From Pseudomonadota bacterium (GTDB taxonomy: Bacteria > Pseudomonadota > Gammaproteobacteria > Burkholderiales > Burkholderiaceae_B), in NCBI GenBank assembly GCA_023425645.1, contig JAFACG010000047.1, positions 1-24,915 of the forward strand: a stretch of 24,915 bases of DNA. The letters run 5' to 3'. This document shows positions 1-9,296 of the stretch, one piece after another. Below the pieces are notes generated by a model. The model saw nothing but the letters and a program-made list of their open reading frames with translations, was not told the DNA's origin and ran no database searches. How positions within the stretch are numbered: position 1 is the first letter of the stretch; every line of letters begins with the position of its first letter. The position numbers and the translations under genes were made by a program.

Positions 1-792
1 CGTCAGACCGTCGAGCAGATCAAGAGCCGGGCGGGCAATCTGGGCGCGCGCTGGCTGCAAGGGCGTTTCGGCGGCAGCCTGCTGGGCGAGGATGACCGGC
101 AGCTGATCAACAATGCCGGCTTCGAAGACGTGGAGACGGCGCGCCGCTACTTCGTGCTCGGCCGGGTGGGCTTGAGCGTGGCCTTGATCGCCTTGTTCAG
201 CCTGTTTCCCCTGACCCGGCGCCTGAACGACATGCTGCCCTTCCTGACCGTGTTCCTGGGCTTCGCCCTGGGCTGGATGCTGCCCAAATGGTGGCTCATG
301 CGCCGGGCCGCACAGCGGCGCGTGCAGATGTCGGCCGAGCTGCCCTTGTTCGTGGATCTGCTGCGCCTGCTGCAGGGCGTGGGTCTGTCCATGGACCAGA
401 CGCTCTACACCATCGAGCGCGACTTCAAGGACGGGCTGCCCGTCATGGGTTCGGAGCTGACGATCGCGGTGGAGCAGTATGCCCGCGGCCGCACGCGCGA
501 GCAGTCGCTGGAGCGTATCGCCCACCATTTCGGCAACGAGGACCTGTCCGTGATCTGCCGCCTGATCGTGCAGGTGGACCAGCATGGCGGGGCCATGCAG
601 GAGCCCTTGCATCGCTTCGGCGTGCGCCTGCGCGAACAGCGCCGGCTGGAACTGAAGGAAAAGGTGGGCAAGCTGACGGTCAAGATGACGGGGGTGATGG
701 TGCTGACCTTGCTGCCCGCCTTGTTGATCATTACCGCAGGGTCGGGCTTTCTGGCCCTGTTTCGAGGTTTGAGCCGGGTGGCCGGAGGATGA
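1..792 (+). CDS. tadC: Tad pilus inner-membrane platform protein, TadC-like (5' end outside window)
   Basis: The reading frame is open from base 1, so the gene begins before the window; 263 codons are visible. An internal GTG at 130 is in frame but is not a credible start, because the frame continues upstream without a stop. The visible part is a type II secretion system F domain: a hydrophobic segment near codons 49-72, a second near 80-100, a cytoplasmic helical domain with LPLFVDLLRLLQGVGLSM, and a last hydrophobic segment near the C-terminus (VMVLTLLPALLIITAGSGF). Family members form the membrane platform on which the TadA ATPase assembles Flp pilins. TadC rather than TadB is inferred because the next genes are TadD- and TadG-like, the usual order. 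The stop overlaps the region just before the next start, so the two are probably co-translated. Confidence 0.85.
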   Translation, partial: RQTVEQIKSRAGNLGARWLQGRFGGSLLGEDDRQLINNAGFEDVETARRYFVLGRVGLSVALIALFSLFPLTRRLNDMLPFLTVFLGFALGWMLPKWWLMRRAAQRRVQMSAELPLFVDLLRLLQGVGLSMDQTLYTIERDFKDGLPVMGSELTIAVEQYARGRTREQSLERIAHHFGNEDLSVICRLIVQVDQHGGAMQEPLHRFGVRLREQRRLELKEKVGKLTVKMTGVMVLTLLPALLIITAGSGFLALFRGLSRVAGG

Positions 793-797
793 GCATC

Positions 798-1787
798 ATG
801 AAATCCCATGCACGCATGCGCAGATTGGCGGCCCTGGCCGTGATGACGGGCGGCAGCTTCTTGCTGGCGGCCTGCTCCAGCACGGATTCCGCGTACGAGC
901 TGATGCGCCAGCAGCAGGAGCAGGAGGCGTTTCTGCAAAGCAAGGAAATCGAACACTGGGAAAAGCGCAAGCCCAGCGACCGACAGATGGCGGTGCAGAT
1001 GCTGCAGGAAACACAGAAGCAGGGGCGGTACTTTGCCTCCCTGGCCTATGCGGACGCCATGCAGAAGGAGTACGGCGCCGATCCCGAGATGATGGCCCTG
1101 CGCGCCGAGGCCCTGCGCCAGACCGGCCAGCTGGAGCAGGCCGCCGCCACGTTCAAGTCCTTGCTCGGCACGCCGGTGAGCGCGCGGGCGTACCAAGGCC
1201 TGGGCCTGATTGCCGGCTCCCAGCAGAATTTCGAGGCGGCCGCCCATTACCTGGCCAAGGCGGCGGGGCTCGATCCCACCCAGGCGGCGCTGCAAAGCGA
1301 CCTGGGCTATGCCTACCTGCGGGCCGGCCGGCCCGACCTGGCCCGTCTGGCCCTGGGCAAGGCGGCCGAGCTGGAACCGGACAATCCGAAGATACTGAGC
1401 AATATGGCCCTGTACCTGCTGGTCAGCGGCGCGCCGCAGCGCGCCCAGTTCGTCATGCAGCAGGCGGGCATGAACGAGGCGACGCAGCAGGCGGTGGCGG
1501 AGATGGCCGGACAGATCGGCCGGGAGCTGGAGCAGTTGCATGCGTCCCGCCAGCGCGAGCAGCTGCTGGCGCGGGCTCAGCGCGCCCGGATTGTCGATGC
1601 TCAGTTCGCCGGGGAAGCGGCGGCGTCGGACGGGTCGCCCGTCGCAAGCCGCCGGGTGGTCGTCAGCCAGGACGGACAGGCGCCCGTTGCCCAGCCGTCG
1701 CCGGCTGCTCGTCCGGCCGCCCTGGTATCGGATGCGGGGCTCAACCGGCCTTTGCTGGAAAGCCTGGCTCCAGCCTCGGCTCATTGA
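798..1787 (+). CDS. tadD: TadD-like TPR lipoprotein of the Tad/Flp pilus locus
   Basis: 329 aa. The N-terminus has a lipoprotein signal: basic MKSHARMRR, hydrophobic core, then LLAACSS with the lipidated Cys at about residue 26. The middle (about residues 90-210) contains tetratricopeptide repeats, such as AYQGLGLIAGSQQNFEAAA and QSDLGYAYLRAGRPDLARL. The C-terminal third is Ala/Arg/Gln-rich and low in complexity. TadD proteins are outer-membrane-associated lipoproteins thought to help assemble the secretin; that role is transferred from the family. An ATG at 789 overlaps the tadC stop (ATGA), but GGAGG at 784-788 abuts it. The same GGAGG lies 9 bases before the ATG at 798, so I chose 798. The family is clear; the precise role is inferred from position between tadC and the TadG-like gene. 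Confidence 0.8.
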   Translation: MKSHARMRRLAALAVMTGGSFLLAACSSTDSAYELMRQQQEQEAFLQSKEIEHWEKRKPSDRQMAVQMLQETQKQGRYFASLAYADAMQKEYGADPEMMALRAEALRQTGQLEQAAATFKSLLGTPVSARAYQGLGLIAGSQQNFEAAAHYLAKAAGLDPTQAALQSDLGYAYLRAGRPDLARLALGKAAELEPDNPKILSNMALYLLVSGAPQRAQFVMQQAGMNEATQQAVAEMAGQIGRELEQLHASRQREQLLARAQRARIVDAQFAGEAAASDGSPVASRRVVVSQDGQAPVAQPSPAARPAALVSDAGLNRPLLESLAPASAH

Positions 1788-1815
1788 AACAAAGCTGCTT
1801 ATTCAAGGATGTGAC

Positions 1816-2286
1816 ATGAACCATCGACAATTTCTGGCCTGCTGCTCGGTTCTCATGGCGAGCGCTTCGATTGCGCAGACTCAGCCGCCCCTGACGGGCG
1901 CCATGGCTTCGGAGGCGACCTCGTATCCTGTGGCGCCCAGTCCGGCCGCGGCGCCGGCTCCCGCCGAGCCGGCCCAGCCTCCGGCGGCCGAACGCCAGCC
2001 CTATGAAATATATCGCCTGACGCAGGAACAAGTGCACCCCTGGCCCGAAGTCGAAGGCCTGCCGGTCCACGTGCAGAATGAGCGCCGTCACATTCCGCCC
2101 GTGCTGCAGGTGGGCGAGGGCACGCGCAGCCTGATGAGCATGCAGGCCGATCCGCAGCGCGAGGGCAAGGAGCTGCCGGTGGCGGGCGCGGCGGCGACGC
2201 TGGCCTGGGAGCGCTATCTGAACAGTTTCAAGCATCCGATTCCTGAGTACATGCAGGAACGGGTGAAAACCAGCGGCAAGAATTAA
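1816..2286 (+). CDS. Small exported DUF3613-like protein of the tad locus
   Basis: 156 aa with a Sec-type signal peptide ending near ASIAQ (about residue 21), followed by a Pro/Ala-rich linker (about 30-65). The C-terminal third contains GAAATLAWERYLNSFKHPIP, which I recognise as resembling the DUF3613 family found in tad clusters of Burkholderiales; the assignment is from memory of the family pattern. No enzymatic motif is visible. It sits 28 bp after tadD and 31 bp before the TadG-like gene, so it is most likely co-transcribed and periplasmic. An AAGGA-type ribosome site at about 1805 precedes the chosen ATG. A longer open frame extends upstream inside tadD, but it lacks a signal peptide at its start and is out of frame with tadD, so it is not used. 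Function unknown. Confidence 0.7.
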   Translation: MNHRQFLACCSVLMASASIAQTQPPLTGAMASEATSYPVAPSPAAAPAPAEPAQPPAAERQPYEIYRLTQEQVHPWPEVEGLPVHVQNERRHIPPVLQVGEGTRSLMSMQADPQREGKELPVAGAAATLAWERYLNSFKHPIPEYMQERVKTSGKN

Positions 2287-2317
2287 CAGATCGCGCAGTG
2301 TAGCGGGAGGAGGCACT

Positions 2318-4363
2318 ATGAACTGGTTTGGCATTCGAGAGCGGGCGCAGCGAGCCGATCGGCAGACGGGTTCCGTGATCGTGCCCGCCGCCGCCGCTCT
2401 ATTGGTGGGTCTGGTCTTGCTGGGCGCGGCGCAATTGGGCCAGAACTTCTATGCCAAGCGCGATCTGCAGAATGCCGCCGACCTGGCGGCGCTGGCCGGT
2501 GCGCAGTCGCTGGGGGCGGGCGATGAGCTGGGCTGCCTGGAGGCCCAGCGCATGGCGGCAGTCAGCCTGCGCAGCCAGGAAGGCTCGCCGGCGGCGGGCC
2601 TGACAGGCGATGGGGTGGACGTGCTGTGCGGGCAATGGAATGGTGGGTCTGAAGACATGGCGCAGCGCTTCACGCCGGGACTGCCTGCACGAGCTGTACA
2701 GGTGCGGCTGAGCTATCAGGCTCCATCCTTGTTTCCTTTCCTCTCGCCTGCGTCGATCGATGCGGTGGCGACGGCCAATACCAGTGAACCAATTGCCACG
2801 TTTTCAGTGGGCAGCCGCTTGTTGTCCTTGAAGAAGAACGGACTGGTCTATCAGCTTCTGAAGGGCGTGGGCTTGAGCGCCGATGATTTGCGGATTCTGG
2901 ACTCGGACGGTCTTGTCAATACCTCGATCACTCCTTCCGGTTTACTCAAGGCCTTGGGCCTGCCTGCTACGGTGATTGCGGGCGTGGGCACTCCTGATGA
3001 ACTGGCCCGACTGGAACAGTTGACCTTGGCCGATGTGCTTCAGGCCAGCCTGGACGTGCTGGAACAACAGAGGACATTGGGCTTGGATGTCGGAGCCTTG
3101 CAGGATTTTATTCGGATACTGCTCGGGGTTGGCGCGCTCGATGTGCCCATTAAATTATTTGGAGATGGTGGCATCCTGGCGGTGGTCGATGGGGTCGATC
3201 CTTTGTCGGCCTTGAATGTGAAGCTCGATGTTTTGCAGTTGCTCGGGACTGCGGTCGTGGTCGCTAACGGTCAGAACCTGATCAAGCTGGATCTGGCGGC
3301 CTTGCCGCTAGGCGACCTGAGCCCCATCAATGCGAAGCTCCAGATCGTCGAGCCGCCCAGCATCGCGGTGGGTGGAGTTGGGGCAACAGCCAACTCTGCA
3401 GGAATCAGGCTTTATGTGAAAGTCGACGTGCCTTTGGTGATCGCCCGCATCAAGCTCAATCTGATTGTTGAAGCGTCGCAGGCTCAGGCTAGGCTGGAGA
3501 ATGTGTGCTATCCCCCTCTTCAAAGTAATCAAGCAGCGATTTCAGCAAAGTCATCCCTGGTGAATGTATGCGTGGGCGAGTTCAAGAATGTGAGCAATTT
3601 TTTCTCCACGGAAAACAGTTGTGTGGAAGCCGGGTTCGGAGATGTGTCGCCGCTGAAGGTTATAGAAATGCCCTTGCTGGGCGCTTTGAAGGTCAAGGTG
3701 ACCCAATCCATACCCATGGTCGTGGATGAAACGCCCAAGGTGTTCACTGCCCCTCCCTCGGAAGAGGCCGAGCAAGTCTTTCAGGCTAAGGGAATTAACT
3801 TGAGCAAGCTTGTAAAAGACATTGTCGACACGGTCCTGGTGGGCGTGCTGGGCGATTTGCTGGGCATGGATGCAAGTCTGAGCTCGACTCCTAAAGAAGA
3901 GCGCAAGAAAATTGCCAACTATCTGGTGGGCGACGGTGCTGGGGAAAGCATTTCGAAAGTGGTTGCTGATAGCACGTGGTCGGATGAAAGGATGAAAGCG
4001 TTAAGGAATCGCTTTATCAGCAATGGATTGATCGGCGCGTTAAGCGGGACATTGTCGATCGTCGATGGGGTGCTGAAAACCGTAGTGGCTGCGCCTCTGT
4101 CGGACTTCGGCTGCTTGTTCGCGGGCATAGGTGGGGAAGAGAAGCTGCGGCAATGCCGAGTCAATGCAGTAGAGAAGCTGGTGTTGTCGGATGCCAGTCT
4201 GCTTGGAACATTGCTGAATCTGGTGATCAATTTACTGGATCCCGTTCTGGACCTATTGAGCAAGGTGCTGTATGGCCTGCTGCAGTTGCTGGGCTTGGAC
4301 CTGGGGTCTCCAACCGTGAAGCTTCACGATGTGCAGTGCGGGACGCCGTACTTGGTCCAATAG
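2318..4363 (+). CDS. tadG: TadG-like Flp pilus assembly protein (unusually large)
   Basis: 681 aa. A strong GGGAGGAGG precedes the ATG. The N-terminus has the pattern of the TadG/TadE-like group: a short cytoplasmic piece, Gly-Ser before a transmembrane helix at about residues 24-44 ([19 protein letters not shown]), then [19 protein letters not shown], the classic sequence after the anchor. The remaining 600 residues would be periplasmic. They contain several Cys residues (for example in [37 protein letters not shown]) that could form disulphides, and long hydrophobic Leu/Val/Gly stretches near the C-terminus ([20 protein letters not shown]). I saw no VWA MIDAS motif. The region 2,760-4,340 has visibly more A/T-ending codons than its neighbours, which suggests a fast-evolving or acquired extracytoplasmic part. 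TadG proteins are minor pseudopilin-like or anchoring components; the exact role here is unproven. Confidence 0.75.
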   Translation: MNWFGIRERAQRADRQTGSVIVPAAAALLVGLVLLGAAQLGQNFYAKRDLQNAADLAALAGAQSLGAGDELGCLEAQRMAAVSLRSQEGSPAAGLTGDGVDVLCGQWNGGSEDMAQRFTPGLPARAVQVRLSYQAPSLFPFLSPASIDAVATANTSEPIATFSVGSRLLSLKKNGLVYQLLKGVGLSADDLRILDSDGLVNTSITPSGLLKALGLPATVIAGVGTPDELARLEQLTLADVLQASLDVLEQQRTLGLDVGALQDFIRILLGVGALDVPIKLFGDGGILAVVDGVDPLSALNVKLDVLQLLGTAVVVANGQNLIKLDLAALPLGDLSPINAKLQIVEPPSIAVGGVGATANSAGIRLYVKVDVPLVIARIKLNLIVEASQAQARLENVCYPPLQSNQAAISAKSSLVNVCVGEFKNVSNFFSTENSCVEAGFGDVSPLKVIEMPLLGALKVKVTQSIPMVVDETPKVFTAPPSEEAEQVFQAKGINLSKLVKDIVDTVLVGVLGDLLGMDASLSSTPKEERKKIANYLVGDGAGESISKVVADSTWSDERMKALRNRFISNGLIGALSGTLSIVDGVLKTVVAAPLSDFGCLFAGIGGEEKLRQCRVNAVEKLVLSDASLLGTLLNLVINLLDPVLDLLSKVLYGLLQLLGLDLGSPTVKLHDVQCGTPYLVQ

Positions 4364-4391
4364 AGACGCTGTCTGGATAAAGAGTCACGCC

Positions 4392-5795
4392 ATGAGTAGC
4401 AATTTCATCAGCAATGAACCTGTTCTGTACGTATGGGAGGGAAGCTCCGACCTGGCGGCGCGCGCCGAGCGCGCGATGGAAAATTCATCGGTGGCGGTGC
4501 TGCGCGTGGATCCGTCCCTGCGGCTCGATGCCGAGACGCATGCCACGCGCCACGCGGTCGCGCTGGTCTCGGTCAGCGTGATGACCGAAGGGCGCTTCGA
4601 GCAGCACGAATGGCTGGTCGAGCACGCCGTTCCCGTCATCTGGGTGGCCTCAGAGGAGCGCAGTTACGATCCGCGCTTCTATCCCTCCGCCTATTCCTAT
4701 ACCTTGCCCCTGTCTTTCACCGGCGCCGAACTGCGTACGCTGGTGGCCAAGCTGGCCGGACTGGTGGCCCAGGTCGATCGCCATTCCCAGGGCGGGCCGC
4801 GGCCGCTGGTGGCGGTCTCGCCCATCATGCGCGCCTTGCTGGCGGAGGCGGACATGTACGCCGACAGCGGGGCCAGCGTGCTGATCCATGGCGAGACCGG
4901 CGTGGGCAAGGAGCGCATCGCCCAGCTTCTGCATGAGCGTTCGTCGCGCGCCCAGGGGCCGTTCGTGCCGGTGAATTGCGGCGCGGTGCCCGAGGGGCTG
5001 TTCGAGGCCCATTTCTTCGGTCATGCCAAGGGTGCGTTCACCGGCGCCATCGGCGCCCACAAGGGCTACTTCGAACAGGCCGATCAGGGCACGCTGTTCC
5101 TGGATGAGATCGGTGACTTGCCGCTGCACCAGCAGGTCAAGCTGCTGCGCGTGCTGGAGCAGCGCACCGTCACGCGCCTGGGCGCCACGCAGGAGATCCC
5201 CGTGGACTTTCGCATGGTCGCCGCCACCAACAAGAATCTGCTGGGCCTGGTGCAGCAGGGGCAGTTCCGCGCCGACCTGTACTATCGCCTGGCCGTGGTG
5301 GAGCTGGTCATTCCCAACCTGGAGCAGCGCGGCCCGCAGGAGAAGATCGCCATTTTCTGCGCCTTGCTGGAGCAGGAGCTGCAATGCGACGTGGAGGACA
5401 TTCCGCAGTGGGTGCTCGATGCGGTGGGCAATATGCGCTTCAATGGCAATGTGCGCGAGCTGGCCAATCTGGTCGAGCGGGTGGCGGTCATGAGCAAGCA
5501 GTTCGGCGCCTGGGAGTCGGTGCAGCTTCGCCAGGTGCTGGAGCGCTTCAATGCGCCCATCATGCCGCCGGCCCTGCCCTCGGGCAATCCGGCGCTGCTG
5601 CGCGAGTACGCCGAGCCGGTCCCGGCCTTGAGCGCGCACGAGCAGGAGGAGCGCGACCGCATCGTGGCGGCGCTGGACTCGCAGGGCTGGCGTCGACAGG
5701 ATACGGCCGCCGTGCTGGGAATTTCTCGTAAGGTTTTGTGGGAAAAGATGCGGAAATTCAACATAAAGGCACAAGGCGCAACAACGGACGTTTAG
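4392..5795 (+). CDS. Sigma-54-dependent activator, Fis-type HTH
   Basis: 467 aa. Residues 1-130 form a divergent N-terminal domain. It looks like a degenerate receiver without a clear phospho-acceptor Asp, so control by a classical kinase is doubtful. Residues 140-370 are the AAA+ sigma-54 interaction domain: Walker A GETGVGKE (167-174), the GAFTGA loop (214-219) that contacts sigma-54, Walker B TLFLDE (234-239) and the FRADLYYRL arginine-finger region (292-300). All look intact, so the protein should be an active remodeller of sigma-54 holoenzyme. Residues 421-457 are a Fis-type helix-turn-helix ([20 protein letters not shown]). It follows the tad genes by 28 bp on the same strand, which suggests it regulates the pilus locus or is read with it; that is inference. 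I did not find a convincing -24/-12 promoter in the window. Confidence 0.9.
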   Translation: MSSNFISNEPVLYVWEGSSDLAARAERAMENSSVAVLRVDPSLRLDAETHATRHAVALVSVSVMTEGRFEQHEWLVEHAVPVIWVASEERSYDPRFYPSAYSYTLPLSFTGAELRTLVAKLAGLVAQVDRHSQGGPRPLVAVSPIMRALLAEADMYADSGASVLIHGETGVGKERIAQLLHERSSRAQGPFVPVNCGAVPEGLFEAHFFGHAKGAFTGAIGAHKGYFEQADQGTLFLDEIGDLPLHQQVKLLRVLEQRTVTRLGATQEIPVDFRMVAATNKNLLGLVQQGQFRADLYYRLAVVELVIPNLEQRGPQEKIAIFCALLEQELQCDVEDIPQWVLDAVGNMRFNGNVRELANLVERVAVMSKQFGAWESVQLRQVLERFNAPIMPPALPSGNPALLREYAEPVPALSAHEQEERDRIVAALDSQGWRRQDTAAVLGISRKVLWEKMRKFNIKAQGATTDV

Positions 5796-5854
5796 AATAC
5801 GCACTGTTCTCTACGTCGAGCGAATCACAACAAATTGATTTTCAAGGGAAGGGT

Positions 5855-6568
5855 ATGGTGAACCTTAGTCGCAAGACAGGCATGGCTTTGTCGCTGGGTG
5901 TGCTGTTTGTGCTGTCGGCGTGCAGCTCGGTGTCTCTGGTGCAGGAGCCGGAGCGGCCCGTGGTGGCGCAGACCCAGGACGAAGCCGTTCAGGATGTGGA
6001 GCCTGTCGCGCCTGCGGCCGCGCCTGCTGCGCCGGCCCGTTCCGCCGCCGCGCTGAACACGACCGTGGCCGAACTGCAGCAGCTCATCCAGGCCCGGGGC
6101 GTGCAGGAATTGCGCACTGCCTACAACGGACGCTACGGCGCCAGCCTGCTGTTTGCTTCCGAGAACCTGACGTATTACGTCGCCCTGTTCCAGCAGCGCG
6201 AGTTCTGGCGCGTCTTCAAGACCACCGACGCCTCGCTGGCCGAGCGCATGTATACCCAGTACCGTCAGGACACGGTGGACTATGCGGCTTCCGACCTGGA
6301 GCGCATCAAGCTGCAGGCCGAAGTCGCCCGCACGGAAAAGGAACTGAACCAGAGCGCGGACCAGCTGACCATCCTGCAGAACGACCTGGCCATGCAGCGC
6401 CAGCAGGAAGCCCTGGCCATCGCGCAGCGCGAAGAGGCGCGCCGCGAGGCGCAAGCCCTGGCCGAGCAGGAGCGCGAAGCACGCGACCAGTTGCGTGAAC
6501 TGCAGCGCCAGATCAAGGAACTGGAGCAGCAGCGCGCCGGCATGCTGGAGCGCCAGAAGCGCCGTTGA
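5855..6568 (+). CDS. DUF2968-like coiled-coil lipoprotein
   Basis: 237 aa. A lipoprotein signal is visible: basic N-terminus, hydrophobic core and LSACSS with the lipidated Cys at residue 23. An Ala/Pro-rich linker (about 30-67) is followed by a conserved-looking block with TVAELQQLIQARGVQELRTA and YYVALFQQREFWRVF, which I associate with the DUF2968 family of Burkholderiales; confidence in that name is moderate. Residues from about 150 to the end are a long Gln/Glu/Arg-rich coiled coil. The start was chosen by GGGAAGGG just upstream and by the signal peptide; the frame is open further upstream into the sigma-54 gene but without a signal. A TAGAAT at 5793-5798 may be a -10 element, though its -35 is poor. 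It ends just before a strong terminator. Function unknown; an envelope-anchored structural role is likely. Confidence 0.8.
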   Translation: MVNLSRKTGMALSLGVLFVLSACSSVSLVQEPERPVVAQTQDEAVQDVEPVAPAAAPAAPARSAAALNTTVAELQQLIQARGVQELRTAYNGRYGASLLFASENLTYYVALFQQREFWRVFKTTDASLAERMYTQYRQDTVDYAASDLERIKLQAEVARTEKELNQSADQLTILQNDLAMQRQQEALAIAQREEARREAQALAEQEREARDQLRELQRQIKELEQQRAGMLERQKRR

Positions 6569-6580
6569 CGCCTTGACATC

Positions 6581-6620
6581 AAAAAAACCCGCAACGTCTG
6601 CCGGCGCTGCGGGTTTTTTT
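6581..6620 (+). terminator. Bidirectional rho-independent terminator
   Basis: A perfect 13-bp inverted repeat, AAAAAAACCCGCA (6581-6593) and TGCGGGTTTTTTT (6608-6620), encloses a 14-base GC-rich loop. The A-run on one side and T-run on the other let it act for both the DUF2968-like gene from the left and the VWA gene from the right, whose stop codons lie 12 and 16 bases away. Confidence 0.93.
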
Positions 6621-6636
6621 CATGGGACGGCCGTGG

Positions 6637-7809
6637 TCAGCGCGACAGGTAGCGCATGGCCTCTTCCAGCCCCGCCGTGGTGACCGGGTACATATGGCCG
6701 GACATCAGGTTCTCGATGATGGCGATGGACTGGCGATACGGCCAGTAGGCGCGGGGTTCAGGGTTGAGCCAGGCGGTGCGCGGCCAGTGCTCCCGCAGCC
6801 GCTGCAGCCAGGCGGCGCCGGTCTCCTTGTTGTAGTGTTCCACCGAGCCGCCGGGCGCCATGATTTCGTAGGGGCTCATGGTGGCGTCGCCCACGATGAT
6901 GACGCGCCAGTCGTCGTTGTACTTGCGCAGCAGGTCCCAGGTGTCCAGGCGCTCGTCGTAGCGCCGTGAGTTGTGCCGCCAGACGGTCTCGTATACGCAG
7001 TTGTGGAAGTAGTAGGCTTCCAGGTGCTTGAATTCCGATCGGGCTGCCGAGAACAACGCCTCGACCTGGGCGATGTGGTCGTCCATGCTGCCGCCCACGT
7101 CCAGCAGCATCAGCACATTGACGCGATTCTGCCGCTCGGCGCGCATCTGCAGATCCAGCATGCCGGCGTTGCGGGCCGTCTCCCGTATGGTGCCGTCCAG
7201 GTCCAGCTCGGTGGGCGCACCTTCCCGGGCAAAGCGCCGCAGCCGACGCAGCGCCATCTTGAAATTGCGCGTGCCCAGTTCCTTCTGGTCGTCGTAATCC
7301 TGGAACTCGCGCTTCTCCCAGACCTTGACGGCGGTCCGGTTGCCAGCCGACGGTCCGCCCAGGCGTATGCCTTCGGGATGGTAGCCTCCATGCCCGAAGG
7401 GCGAGGAGCCGCCCGTGCCTATCCATTTGCTGCCTCCGGCGTGGCGTTCCTGCTGTTCCTGCAGGCGCTGCTTGAACAACTCCAGCAGCTTGTCCAGGCC
7501 GTGCTTTTCCAGGGCCGCCTTCTCTTCCGGGCTCAGGTGGCGAGTCAGGGTCTGGCGCAGCCAGTCCTCGGGCAGGACCTTGCCCTGTTCGAGCGCCTGC
7601 AACTGGGGCTGATAGAACTCGCCGAAGGCCTGGTCGAAGCGGTCATACAGGGTTTCGTCCTTGATCAGGACCAGTCGGGCCAGATTGTAGAAATCGTCCA
7701 GGGTGGGCGGCATGATGCCCCGGCGCAGGGCATCGAGCAGCGTCAGGTGCTCCTGGATGGAGACGGGCAGGCCCCGGGAGCGCAGGTGGTAGAAGAAATC
7801 AAGCAGCAT
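6637..7809 (-). CDS. VWA domain protein, CoxE-like
   Basis: 390 aa, a normal length for CoxE-like VWA proteins. The N-terminal 200 residues are a helical region followed by a Gly/Ser-rich segment (WIGTGGSSPFGHGGYHPEG, about 129-147). The VWA domain occupies about 225-390. Its MIDAS motif is DVGGSMDDH (237-245), the variant where Gly replaces the first Ser of DxSxS, as is common in this subfamily. GDATMSPYE (308-316) is a second conserved piece. Such proteins pair with MoxR AAA+ ATPases to insert metals or mature protein complexes; here the MoxR gene is two genes upstream on the same strand. The start overlaps the acetyltransferase gene by 11 bases, so translation is probably coupled. Client complex unknown; the nearby cytochromes are on the other strand and may be unrelated. 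Confidence 0.88.
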   Translation of the reverse strand: MLLDFFYHLRSRGLPVSIQEHLTLLDALRRGIMPPTLDDFYNLARLVLIKDETLYDRFDQAFGEFYQPQLQALEQGKVLPEDWLRQTLTRHLSPEEKAALEKHGLDKLLELFKQRLQEQQERHAGGSKWIGTGGSSPFGHGGYHPEGIRLGGPSAGNRTAVKVWEKREFQDYDDQKELGTRNFKMALRRLRRFAREGAPTELDLDGTIRETARNAGMLDLQMRAERQNRVNVLMLLDVGGSMDDHIAQVEALFSAARSEFKHLEAYYFHNCVYETVWRHNSRRYDERLDTWDLLRKYNDDWRVIIVGDATMSPYEIMAPGGSVEHYNKETGAAWLQRLREHWPRTAWLNPEPRAYWPYRQSIAIIENLMSGHMYPVTTAGLEEAMRYLSR

Positions 7810-8419
7810 GGCCGTGCCGCCGCAGGCGGTCCAGCAGGTGGGCGCGGGATTCGGGCCATTCGCCGGCCAGCAGGCTGTACATCATGGTGTCGCGCACCGT
7901 GCCGTCGCGCCGCGGCGCATGGTGGCGCAGCCGGCCGTCGAAACGCGCTCCCAGGCGGGTGATGGCCTGCTGGGACGCGAAATTGAAGTTGTCGGTGCGC
8001 CAGCCCACGACCGCGGCGCCCAGGGTGTCGAAGGCGTGCCGCAGCAGGAGCAGCTTGCTGGCGGTATTGACGTGGCTGCGCTGGACGCGCCGCGCGTACC
8101 AGGTGTAGCCGATCTCCAGGCGCGCCACGGCGGGCAGGATGTCGTGGTAGCGGGTCGTGCCCACCGCCTGGCCGCTGAGCAGGTCGCGCACCAGGAACGG
8201 CAGCATGTGGCCCTGCCGCTGGCCCTCAAGGGCGGTCTGTATGTATTGAGCCGCCTGGCCGGGGGCGGGCACGCCGGTGATGCGCAGGTTCCACAGTTCG
8301 CCGTCGGCGGCGGCCTCTTCCAGCAGGGGGGCGTGCTCGGCCAGCAGGGGTTCCAGGCGCACGCCCCAGCCTTCCAGGGTCAGCGGGACGATGGGAGCGC
8401 GAAAGGCAGTATTGTTCAT
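7799..8419 (-). CDS. GNAT-family N-acetyltransferase, RimJ/RimL type
   Basis: 206 aa. The fold pattern of the RimJ/RimL group is visible: an N-terminal strand (VRLEPLLAEHAPLL), a central beta hairpin around GTTRYHDI and LEIGYTWYARRVQRS, then KLLLLRHAFDTLGAAVVGW followed by DNFNFASQQAITRLGARFDG, the usual C-terminal signature where Asn and the helix contact acetyl-CoA. The final 40 residues contain the strand TVRDTMMYSLLAGEWP. The likely substrate is a protein N-terminus or a small molecule and cannot be read from sequence. It lies between the MoxR and VWA genes: 1 base after the MoxR-side junction and overlapping the VWA start by 11 bases. That arrangement puts it in the same transcript. Confidence 0.85.
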   Translation of the reverse strand: MNNTAFRAPIVPLTLEGWGVRLEPLLAEHAPLLEEAAADGELWNLRITGVPAPGQAAQYIQTALEGQRQGHMLPFLVRDLLSGQAVGTTRYHDILPAVARLEIGYTWYARRVQRSHVNTASKLLLLRHAFDTLGAAVVGWRTDNFNFASQQAITRLGARFDGRLRHHAPRRDGTVRDTMMYSLLAGEWPESRAHLLDRLRRHGHAA

Positions 8420-8420
8420 G

Positions 8421-9296
8421 TCAGCTCCGCCGCTGGGTTTTCTGGCTCATGGCGGCCAGGCGCTGCATCAGGCTCAGGTCCTGTTCATTCTTGAGCAGGG
8501 CACCCGCCAGCGGCGGCAATCCCTGGTCCAGTTCCTGCAGCGCGTCGGCCGGCACGTCGTTGGCCAGCAGCAGGTGCAGCCAGTCCAGGAATTCGGAGGT
8601 GGAAGGTTTCTTCTTCAGGCCCGGAACATCGCGCAAGGCGAAGAAAGTGTCCAGGGCGCTGGCCAGGATGTCGCTGCGCAGGTCCGGGTAATGCACGGCC
8701 ACGATCTGCTCCATCGTTGCACGGTCGGGGAAGCGGATGTAATGGAAAAAGCAGCGGCGCAAGAAGGCGTCGGGCAGGTCTTTTTCGTTGTTGGACGTGA
8801 TGATGATCAGGGGCCGATGGCGCGCCTGCACGGTCTGGCGCGTCTCGTACACATGGAACTCCATGCGGTCCAGTTCCTGCAGCAGGTCGTTGGGGAATTC
8901 GATGTCGGCCTTGTCGATCTCGTCGATCAGCACCACGCTGGGCTGCTCGGACTCGAAAGCCCGCCAGAGCACGCCCTGCACGATGTAGTTGCCGATGTCG
9001 CGCACTTTCTCCTCGCCCAGCTGGGAGTCGCGCAGGCGCGAGACGGCGTCGTATTCGTACAGGCCCTGGTGCGCCTTGGTGGTGGACTTGATGTGCCACT
9101 GCAGCAGCGGGCGATCCAGGGCGCGCGCCACTTCCAGGGCCAGCAGCGTCTTGCCCGTGCCGGGCTCGCCCTTGATCAGCAGGGGGCGCTGCAGGCTGAG
9201 CGCGGCATTCACCGCCAGCTTCAGGTCGTCGGTGGCGACATACTGGTCGGTGCCTTCGAAGGTGGCGGGCGTACCGGAACGGGAGGCGGTGGTCAT
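8421..9296 (-). CDS. MoxR-family AAA+ ATPase
   Basis: 291 aa. Walker A GEPGTGKT (43-50), Walker B VVLIDE (121-126) followed by IDKAD, sensor 1 in IITSNNEKDLP (about 166-175), and the arginine-finger region DAFLRRC (177-182) are all present, so it should hydrolyse ATP. MoxR ATPases act as chaperones with VWA-domain partners encoded in the same operon, as here. First gene of the leftward three-gene operon. The ATG at 9296 is separated from the divergent cytochrome gene by 220 bp. The stop is one base from the start of the acetyltransferase gene. Family assignment is firm; the protein complex it matures is unknown. Confidence 0.93.
   Translation of the reverse strand: MTTASRSGTPATFEGTDQYVATDDLKLAVNAALSLQRPLLIKGEPGTGKTLLALEVARALDRPLLQWHIKSTTKAHQGLYEYDAVSRLRDSQLGEEKVRDIGNYIVQGVLWRAFESEQPSVVLIDEIDKADIEFPNDLLQELDRMEFHVYETRQTVQARHRPLIIITSNNEKDLPDAFLRRCFFHYIRFPDRATMEQIVAVHYPDLRSDILASALDTFFALRDVPGLKKKPSTSEFLDWLHLLLANDVPADALQELDQGLPPLAGALLKNEQDLSLMQRLAAMSQKTQRRS

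Noticed and set aside
405..1784. 459-codon open frame on the minus strand opposite tadC/tadD
   Set aside because: High-GC antisense shadow. The plus-strand genes have lipobox, TPR and secretion-domain features and ribosome sites; this frame has none.
4650..5804. 384-codon minus-strand frame opposite the sigma-54 activator
   Set aside because: Composition is Leu/Gln/His-rich antisense of a clear AAA+ gene; no domain or ribosome site.
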